6,718 nt of DNA from Spirochaetia bacterium (GTDB lineage: Bacteria; Spirochaetota; Spirochaetia; Treponematales; Breznakiellaceae), in NCBI GenBank assembly GCA_025997755.1, contig BNVA01000109.1:1-6718 (forward strand). Reading direction: 5' to 3'. The notes beneath the pieces are model-generated. The model worked only from the letters and a program-made list of their open reading frames with translations, was not told where the DNA came from and did not search any database. Every line of letters begins with the position of its first letter. Within the stretch, counting starts at the first letter, position 1. This document shows, piece by piece, positions 1 through 4,612 of the stretch. A program made the position numbers and the translations under genes.

Positions 1-265
1 CGTATCCGTTAATAAAAGCCCATAGAATAGCCGCCATAAAAACCGGTATAGCCCATGATAAAATCTTCTCGGGCACTTTCTGCCAAAGGCTCTCCGGTTT
101 TTTCTCGTGCACAATTTTTTCAACTACCGCGACACGTTCAATTAGCGCGTGTAATTCGGCTCTAAGGATTACGCCGTCTTTTACACCGGCGTCAAGTTTG
201 TCTGACAACGTGTTAATATCCGCACGAATGTCTTTTAACTGTTCCAATATAAGTTGTCCAACCAT
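1..265 (-). CDS. XhlA-like coiled-coil/membrane protein, probable holin accessory (3' end beyond window)
   Basis: Eighty-eight codons are visible from an ATG at 265, and the frame stays open to the left edge. The product begins MVGQLILEQLKDIRADINTL. Residues 5-60 are a charged amphipathic helix with heptad-like spacing of I, L and V, as in a short coiled coil. Residues 66-88 (KILSWAIPVFMAAILWAF) form one hydrophobic membrane segment that reaches the edge. A short coiled coil followed by a C-terminal membrane helix is the architecture of phage XhlA/haemolysin-type proteins, which are thought to act with holins at the inner membrane during lysis. The start is supported by AGGTGG five bases upstream. 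The gene lies 33 bases downstream of the distal fibre gene, the usual place for a lysis cassette. It could instead be a holin or another small virion membrane protein; the family name is inferred from architecture only. Confidence 0.8.
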   Translation of the reverse strand, partial: MVGQLILEQLKDIRADINTLSDKLDAGVKDGVILRAELHALIERVAVVEKIVHEKKPESLWQKVPEKILSWAIPVFMAAILWAFINGY

Positions 266-270
266 ATTTT

Positions 271-286
271 CCACCTGTCCCCTCCC
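271..286 (-). promoter_or_regulatory. Ribosome binding site of the holin-like gene, two purine-rich cores
   Basis: Reading the minus strand, GGGAGGGG (286-279) is followed by AGGTGG (276-271) and then the ATG at 265. AGGTGG is five bases from the start and GGGAGGGG thirteen, so the nearer core is probably the one used. Together they settle the start of a gene whose end is outside the window. No promoter or terminator is visible in the 33-base gap, so the gene is presumably read through from the fibre genes. Confidence 0.65.
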
Positions 287-298
287 GGAAAAAATAAA

Positions 299-2461
299 TT
301 ATGCCACGCAGAAACAAGGGATAATACCATATACATAACTCGCATAGTCGTATGCGGCATCGCCAATTATATGTCCAACAGAACAGAAACCATTCGGAGC
401 GTAAGAAGTGCTAACAGAGGATTCCCAGTAATTCCATACTTCATTATTAGAAACATATTTTATCTTATCAATCCCGTTACCAGTTAGATACCTCGTGAAA
501 TGAATTTGGGTTCCATCGTTTTCTACTTGCGGTGCGCGGGTATTAACGCCAAATAATTCCCATTCTGTCGGCAAGAAAACGTCTGAGCTAAACAATGCGG
601 CCTCAGTAGTTGATGTTGATATTTTGCGGTTAACCGGTAAGAGGTAAGCTTCTTTTATACCTGCTGTAATCATACCATTACGGAATGCACCTTCCACGAA
701 TTTTTTTCCGGCTGAAGCTGCATAGCCACCTATCGTGATATTCGAATTATTAATTTTATTGTAGGTTTTTCCCATTGGCATGTTTCTCCAATACATAACA
801 ATGTGGTCTTGTGTGTTTCCGTTTTTTCCTATATATCCAGTTGTATCTACAATCTCTATTGCTAACAGGTTTCCGTGTCCGGTTAGTTCTGTTGCATAGT
901 AGGTTCCACCAGTATATGACGTATTCGCATTATTAGCATCTTTATAAGTTGCACTTGCTACGGTAATTGTAGGTATGATAAAATAGTCACTACCAGAAGC
1001 GCTAACAAAAAAGTTTGTTTTATTGCCTGCAACAATAGTATTATGAATCTCATCCATTACTAATTCAACTTCTTCTTTGGATGTTGGATCATGTCCAAGT
1101 AAAACTACGCCAAGATTTCTCGCGCTTGTACCGGGTTCAAACCCGCCTGTATTTGAACTATTATTTGTTACCGTTTGTGTAAACGCCCTCACCGTGTCGC
1201 CGTTGCTCGCGGCCTTTAACGAGCCGGTGCCGTCGTAGGAAAGCGTGAAAGTTTTTTCGCTGTATAAATCTGCATCGAATTCAAACGTTATCGTGCCGTC
1301 GCTTATCGTATAATCTGCTGTTGCAAGTTCCGGCAAATCGTTTTGATCTTCCGATGCAAGTGAAAAACCGGCTGTATCCTCCATCGTAACCGCGCCCTGC
1401 ATGACCACGATAAGATGTTTTGAATTAGTAGACGGTACTTCGGCGCTTTGAATGGTAATAGCCTGATTTGTCGAGTTGTTCGTTACCGCCGCATTACTGA
1501 ACGCCGCTGCGGTTTGTCCCATATCATCTGTTGTTCCGCTGCCTGAATAAGACAGTTTTATATCGCTTTCTATGTCGCTGTGATCCACAGGCTCCGACAA
1601 ACTCAACTCGACCGTTTCACCGGTTGAAACAACTCCGGTAACCGCGGCGCTTGTGCCAGTAAGCGTATATGCCGTGTAGTCCGTTATACTTACGGCGCGG
1701 CTCATTACAAGTACAAGTTTGTCCGGTTCCGCCTGCGGTATTTCCGCGCCGACTAACGCCGCCGGTAAATAATTGGAATTGTTCTGGATTGTAAAACTTG
1801 TTATATTTGCAATAGGATTACCGTCAGCCTGTTCCACGTTTCCGGCACCGGAATCATAACCCAAAGAGTAACTTATATTCTTTACAAATATTTTATTTGT
1901 AAGCTGCAAACGGATACTTTTGTTATTCGGCCGGTCTATAAAGGTGAGCGTATCGGAAATGCCGGAGATAGAAAATCCTGCCGCATCCGTAACGCTAATA
2001 AAATTATCGAATGACAGAATAATCTGGTTCGGTACCGTTACCGGGATTATTACGGATACAGGATTTGCCGTATATAAGGTTGTGTAAGTTGTTTCTTCTA
2101 ACTGCACACCGTTAGATACGCTTTCATCTTCAAATACAACACGGATAATATATGAATGCGTGCCGGTTTCAGGCTCCCAGTGCTGCACGCCTTTTGCTAT
2201 AGAAGCGGCAACAACAGGTACATCGTCAATAATCTCCACGATTTCAATATGGTCAAAATCATCGTCCGGGTCTGTCCACGATATTCCGCCCAAGCCCGTG
2301 CCCGGATTGTACCACGGCGTGTTTATAATATTCGACACCTTCACGTTTCTAAGTCCCCTTATACGCGGCGGAAAATCTAAAGCGGAAATCGGCGCGGCGC
2401 TGCCGTCTACAAATCTTATAGCGTCCGCTATGTTTTCTAACCGGTTTTCTTGTACACTCAT
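299..2461 (-). CDS. Distal tail fibre / receptor-binding adhesin: FN3-like, three SWM Ig-like repeats, DUF6273-like tip
   Basis: This 720-residue protein probably forms the host-contacting end of the fibre. Residues 7-37 (LENIADAIR...ISALDFPPRI) match an N-terminal motif common in phage tail proteins ('IAdAIRaKtG...DFp..I'). Residues 31-126 look like a fibronectin type III domain (GGISWTDPDDDFDHIEI, then a GTHSYIIRVVFED strand). Residues about 133-230, 233-332 and 335-437 are three Ig-like repeats with the SWM/SwmB pattern (LxLxF/M...V, then LSYxGxG, ending in NNSxN). Residues about 445-720 resemble DUF6273/C-type-lectin-like phage tip domains: TGYIGKNG, HIVMYWRNMP, NITIGGYAASAGKKFVEGAF, FLPTEWELFG, WNYWESS, FCSVG and PCFCVA. 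The only three cysteines (693, 716, 718) are in the last 28 residues. The ATG at 2461 abuts the previous stop (TAAATG) and has GGAAGGGAG upstream. Domain names come from recognised patterns, not a search; receptor binding is inferred. Confidence 0.93.
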   Translation of the reverse strand: MSVQENRLENIADAIRFVDGSAAPISALDFPPRIRGLRNVKVSNIINTPWYNPGTGLGGISWTDPDDDFDHIEIVEIIDDVPVVAASIAKGVQHWEPETGTHSYIIRVVFEDESVSNGVQLEETTYTTLYTANPVSVIIPVTVPNQIILSFDNFISVTDAAGFSISGISDTLTFIDRPNNKSIRLQLTNKIFVKNISYSLGYDSGAGNVEQADGNPIANITSFTIQNNSNYLPAALVGAEIPQAEPDKLVLVMSRAVSITDYTAYTLTGTSAAVTGVVSTGETVELSLSEPVDHSDIESDIKLSYSGSGTTDDMGQTAAAFSNAAVTNNSTNQAITIQSAEVPSTNSKHLIVVMQGAVTMEDTAGFSLASEDQNDLPELATADYTISDGTITFEFDADLYSEKTFTLSYDGTGSLKAASNGDTVRAFTQTVTNNSSNTGGFEPGTSARNLGVVLLGHDPTSKEEVELVMDEIHNTIVAGNKTNFFVSASGSDYFIIPTITVASATYKDANNANTSYTGGTYYATELTGHGNLLAIEIVDTTGYIGKNGNTQDHIVMYWRNMPMGKTYNKINNSNITIGGYAASAGKKFVEGAFRNGMITAGIKEAYLLPVNRKISTSTTEAALFSSDVFLPTEWELFGVNTRAPQVENDGTQIHFTRYLTGNGIDKIKYVSNNEVWNYWESSVSTSYAPNGFCSVGHIIGDAAYDYASYVYGIIPCFCVA
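302..427 (-). other. Candidate hypervariable segment of the fibre tip (residues 679-720)
   Basis: The last 42 codons encode the conserved frame of a DUF6273/lectin-like tip (YWESS, FCSVG, AS, PCFCVA) separated by stretches rich in Tyr, Ser, Asp and Ala. By my count 32 of the 41 codons from residue 680 to 720 end in T or C. That pattern is expected where AAY template codons have been adenine-mutagenised by a diversity-generating retroelement. However, Tyr, Cys, Phe, His, Asp and Asn codons always end in T or C, so part of the excess follows from amino-acid content. No template repeat or reverse transcriptase is in the window, so this remains a hypothesis. Confidence 0.3.
1151..2065 (-). repeat. 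Three protein-level SWM/SwmB-type Ig-like repeats in the distal fibre
   Basis: The units cover roughly residues 133-230, 233-332 and 335-437 (bases 2065-1772, 1765-1466 and 1459-1151). Each has a hydrophobic strand (QIILSF, KLVLVM, HLIVVM), a V-x-x-x-D-x-A/T-x-F/Y turn (VTDAAGF, ITDYTAY, MEDTAGF), a later LGYDSGAG / LSYSGSG / LSYDGTG strand, and an ending of NNSN, NNSTN or NNSSN. Spacing between endings is 102 and 105 residues. The DNA copies are clearly diverged, so this is an old duplication rather than a recent expansion. In a fibre such repeats would serve as a rigid spacer holding the tip away from the tail. Confidence 0.75.
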
Positions 2462-2477
2462 TTAATAACTCCCTTCC
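2462..2477 (-). promoter_or_regulatory. Ribosome binding site embedded in the last codons of the upstream fibre gene; abutting stop/start
   Basis: The Shine-Dalgarno-like GGAAGGGAG (2477-2469) lies inside the codons for the final Trp-Glu-Gly-Ser-Tyr of the 342-residue fibre protein, seven bases before the next ATG. The stop TAA (2464-2462) touches the ATG at 2461, giving TAAATG. This arrangement allows terminating ribosomes to restart on the downstream gene, so the two fibre proteins are probably translationally coupled and made in related amounts. Confidence 0.75.
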
Positions 2478-3490
2478 CAGCTGTAGAGTATCGCTTCTTC
2501 AATAGCATAGTTTACATAATTTTTAGTCGCGTAGTTATCCATGTTGATATCGCCGCCGCTGCCGCCTTCAGCGTTAAAATAGTCTTTAATTGTATTTAAC
2601 ACCTGCAGCGCGCTTGCAATTTTTTCAGGAGTTACTTCATCGGGAATATCTTCACCTGGCAATAAATCGGATTCTTTTAACTGCTTGTCGTTTGTTACAT
2701 CGCCTAAGCCTACTTGTTCTTTTGTAACATTGTGCGGATTGTTTTGCCGTGCCGCGTGCTCCTGTATGGCAACGCTTGCGGCCTGCGCGGCGGCTTGCGC
2801 CGTGGCAACGGACTGCGCGGTTTCCGTCTTTGGCGCATAACGGCTTTCACTCTGCTCTTTTGTGTAGTAATCATCAAGCTGTGTGCCGCCGGTCTGCTCG
2901 TGGTAAACATCTTTTGCTGTTTCCGTTTCATTCTCAATTGCTTCCGCGTTTGCGGTATTCCAGTCGTAGTTTTCCTTGTCAAACCAGTAGTCCGCGCTTC
3001 CGTCGCGAAGGTATATGTTAAGTCCGTTGTTGGTGTCCGCCGGAATCTTTCCGTCCTCCCGCGCGTAATTACCGGCAAGCCATGCGTCAAGCTGCGCCTT
3101 GTTATCAAATGTAATAGCGTATTGCGCGCCGTTCATCCGGTTCTCAAGTTCGTCCGCTCTTTCCTTAATCGAGATAGCATTTTCGCTTTCATCAATGGGA
3201 AGGTTGCCGCCGTTTAGCCCGTCGATTTTTTCCCTGACGCTTTGCTCCGCGTTATACGCAATATCACCGGCGCTAAGTTCGTCAACCTTCGTGTCAAGCC
3301 GTTCGATTTCTTCCTTCACCGCGCCGCTTTCCGCAAGAAACTGCGCAACTTCCGACAGCTTAGCCTTTACCGACTTGGGTTGTGCCGGTACATCTTGCGA
3401 CACATTCAATAGGTCGTCTCCGGTCAATGCCGCGGCATCCGGCAGCGTCGATGTCGGATGTTTGTAATTTAATGTCATTTCATCAGCCAT
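2462..3490 (-). CDS. Tail fibre protein (middle/adapter segment)
   Basis: This 342-residue protein has several hallmarks of phage tail fibres. Residues 18-52 (DAAALTGDDLLNV..., ending SEVAQFL) match an N-terminal module common in fibre proteins. Residues 58-120 are a charged coiled coil (VKEEIERLDTKVDELSAG, IKERADELENRMNG). Residues 122-172 (YAITFDNKAQLDAWLAG, then LRDGSADYWFDK) form a small globular module that I recognise from other fibres by its DYWF motif. DDYYTKEQSESRYAPK (206-221) is the 'YYTK.E....Y' shaft motif, and HAARQNNPHNVTKEQVGLGD (245-264) is the classic 'NPHNVTK.QVGLGNV' fibre motif. The end, ATKNYVNYAIEEAILYSWEGSY, has no obvious receptor-binding domain and abuts the next gene, suggesting a connecting part for the distal fibre. 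AGAGGAG five bases before the ATG supports the start. There are no cysteines. Tail-fibre identity is secure; its position in the fibre is inferred. Confidence 0.93.
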   Translation of the reverse strand: MADEMTLNYKHPTSTLPDAAALTGDDLLNVSQDVPAQPKSVKAKLSEVAQFLAESGAVKEEIERLDTKVDELSAGDIAYNAEQSVREKIDGLNGGNLPIDESENAISIKERADELENRMNGAQYAITFDNKAQLDAWLAGNYAREDGKIPADTNNGLNIYLRDGSADYWFDKENYDWNTANAEAIENETETAKDVYHEQTGGTQLDDYYTKEQSESRYAPKTETAQSVATAQAAAQAASVAIQEHAARQNNPHNVTKEQVGLGDVTNDKQLKESDLLPGEDIPDEVTPEKIASALQVLNTIKDYFNAEGGSGGDINMDNYATKNYVNYAIEEAILYSWEGSY

Positions 3491-3495
3491 ATTTT

Positions 3496-3502
3496 CTCCT
3501 CT
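3496..3502 (-). promoter_or_regulatory. Strong ribosome binding site of the middle fibre gene
   Basis: AGAGGAG lies five bases (AAAAT) before the ATG at 3490, in the 18-base gap after the proximal fibre stop. It is the cleanest Shine-Dalgarno site in the window. Nothing else fits in so short a gap, so the two genes share a transcript. Confidence 0.8.
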
Positions 3503-3508
3503 GTATAT

Positions 3509-4540
3509 TTAATTCATACCCGCTAGTATTTCGTTTATCGCATCGATTTTCGCAGACATTTCCGCCGCTTGCGCAATAAGCGCGTTGACCCGCTCCATGT
3601 ACGTAATGCCTAGAAAATACGGAGATTCCGGCGCCCAAAGGCTGCCGTCCTCGAAACACATAATATTGTGTTCATCTTCGGTTAAAAACAAATCGTCGGC
3701 TGCCATTTCAAGCTCTATTATACGTTTGCGGTTTTCCGCCCACTGCGGATGTATTACAACATCGCTTCCGTTCGCAGACCGCGCTCCCGAATGTAAGCGC
3801 CTGTCCGGTCCGTAAAGCGCGTGGCGGTTAGGCGCGGGAAACCGTGTTGCACGGTGCGCCCTCCAACCGGTAAGAGCCGCGTGCGCTTCGTCCGCTTCTC
3901 TCCGCGCCGCCGCCTCTTCATCATCGCGCTCTTTGCTTTCGTCCTCGATGCGCAATTCCTCATGCACGGCACGCTCTGTCTCGGCGGTATCACGCGCCTT
4001 ACTTTCTTCCTCGATACGTGCTTCTTCATCAGTAGCACGCTGTGTCTCGGCATTATCACGCGCCTTGCTCTCACTCTCGATGCGCGTTTCCTCATTCGTT
4101 GCCCGTGTTTCTTCCGCATCAACATCGTTTTGACGGTTTTGTATTTCCTCGTTGATTGCATTGGCAAGCGCCGCATCACGCGATTTACTCCCGTTCTCGA
4201 TGCGCTCTTCCTCCGCTATTGCGCGGCTTCTTTCTTCCAGTAATTTTTCTAAAAGCGATTCTTCAACTTCGGTTATATGCCGCCCAAGTTCCTGGTCGCT
4301 TATCCTTAGCCCGGCAATAACCTGCGTGAGCGTTTTGGAGTTCTCATTCCCCGGCGCTTCCTTGATGTTGTCGGTGTTGAGATACGGCAGCTGCTGCCAG
4401 CGTGTTATACCGTCGCCCAGCTTAAAAAGCCGCTTGCCGTCTGCCGTCTTTTCTACGGCAAGTACCGAATCATGCAGCTTCGGATTTACCGCATACCATC
4501 TCGCGCTTATTCCTGTTGCTAATTGTAATATTACTTTCAT
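3509..4540 (-). CDS. Tail fibre protein, proximal: tropism-determinant-type N-terminus and 22-residue-repeat coiled coil
   Basis: This 343-residue protein starts with a domain seen at the N-terminus of many fibre and phage hyaluronidase proteins (Mtd_N-like). Key pieces are ISARWYAVNPKLHDSVLAVE (11-30), then FKLGDGITRWQQLPYLNTD (39-57), matching 'W...NPvL..gE.g.E...g.fKiGDG.t.W..LPY'. This domain normally lies at the virion-attached end. Residues about 95-215 are a very charged coiled coil made largely of 22-residue units (RAxxEExRIExxSKxRDxAExx). Residues 229-262 (HRATRFPAPNRHALYG, DRRLHSGARSANGSDV) match the fibre motif 'tpNRiam.d.ngrlkSGa..a.dV'. Residues 265-343 include another helix (AENRKRIIELEMAADDLF) and a helical end. 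Start choice: the ATG at 4540 gives the complete Mtd_N-like domain, though its ribosome site is weak and lies in a hairpin. It is followed 18 bases later by the middle fibre gene. The role as virion-proximal fibre segment is inferred from domain order. Confidence 0.93.
   Translation of the reverse strand: MKVILQLATGISARWYAVNPKLHDSVLAVEKTADGKRLFKLGDGITRWQQLPYLNTDNIKEAPGNENSKTLTQVIAGLRISDQELGRHITEVEESLLEKLLEERSRAIAEEERIENGSKSRDAALANAINEEIQNRQNDVDAEETRATNEETRIESESKARDNAETQRATDEEARIEEESKARDTAETERAVHEELRIEDESKERDDEEAAARREADEAHAALTGWRAHRATRFPAPNRHALYGPDRRLHSGARSANGSDVVIHPQWAENRKRIIELEMAADDLFLTEDEHNIMCFEDGSLWAPESPYFLGITYMERVNALIAQAAEMSAKIDAINEILAGMN
3908..4105 (-). repeat. Three tandem 66-bp repeats coding for 22-residue coiled-coil units
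   Basis: Units at 4105-4040, 4039-3974 and 3973-3908 encode residues 146-167, 168-189 and 190-211 of the proximal fibre. The shared frame is RAT/V-x-E-E-x-RIE-x-ESK-x-RD-x-x-E. The DNA copies remain similar on inspection, for example in the segments for RIE.ESKARD, which suggests fairly recent duplication or homogenisation. Copy-number change here would lengthen the fibre shaft in steps without a frameshift, because 66 is a multiple of three. Confidence 0.85.
4160..4225 (-). repeat. Separated, diverged copy of the 66-bp coiled-coil unit
   Basis: Residues 106-127 (RAIAEEERIENGSKSRDAAL plus two) follow the same 22-residue pattern as the three tandem units. They are separated from them by 18 residues (128-145, starting AINEEIQNRQ) that break the period. 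This is probably the oldest unit, followed by an insertion or a degenerated unit that lost four codons. Confidence 0.7.
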
Positions 4541-4543
4541 TTC

Positions 4544-4567
4544 CGTTACCTAACTTTCATGGTAACG
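4544..4567 (-). promoter_or_regulatory. Hairpin covering the ribosome binding site of the proximal fibre gene
   Basis: Read on the minus strand, CGTTACC (4567-4561) and GGTAACG (4550-4544) are a perfect 7-bp inverted repeat around a 10-base loop, ATGAAAGTTA. The only plausible Shine-Dalgarno element, AGG at 4551-4549, is at the loop/stem edge, and the 3' arm ends three bases before the ATG at 4540. In mRNA the stem would hide the ribosome site, so it could set or regulate fibre expression. It could also be a dyad operator, or chance. Nothing else is evident in this 72-base gap (4541-4612). Confidence 0.4.
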
Positions 4568-4612
4568 ATCTGTATAATTCATTTTAACAATGGAGCGGGA
4601 AAATATGGTTTT

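Noticed and set aside
254..487. 77-residue plus-strand frame over the end of the distal fibre gene
   Set aside because: It is antisense to the tip domain and has no recognisable domain or clear ribosome site. The minus frame is well supported.
2714..3467. Plus-strand frames opposite the middle fibre gene (2714-3217, 3099-3467) with hydrophobic stretches
   Set aside because: The hydrophobicity is the complement of charged coiled-coil codons. They overlap a minus-strand gene with clear fibre motifs and have no support of their own.
3755..3860. Possible frameshift in the proximal fibre around residues 228-262, where Arg-rich sequence looks out of frame
   Set aside because: The stretch matches a known fibre motif (APNRHALYG, LHSGARSANGSDV) in the annotated frame, and the same frame continues into a sensible helix.
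3754..4243. Long open frames on both strands over the fibre coiled coil (for example 3821-4243 plus, 3933-4133 plus, 3754-4179 minus)
   Set aside because: They are shadows of the 66-bp repeats in the proximal fibre gene. Their products are low-complexity Ser/Arg/Leu-rich, none has a convincing ribosome site, and the minus fibre frame has recognised domains.
4546..4560. Four-codon leader frame (MKVR, stop) upstream of the proximal fibre gene
   Set aside because: Too short and without a ribosome site to call as a gene; mentioned only as part of the hairpin observation.
4541..4612. Search for a promoter or terminator in the longest intergenic gap
   Set aside because: On the minus strand a TATACA is present but lacks a -35 about 17 bases upstream, and no stem followed by a T run is found. 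Only the 7-bp hairpin is worth recording.
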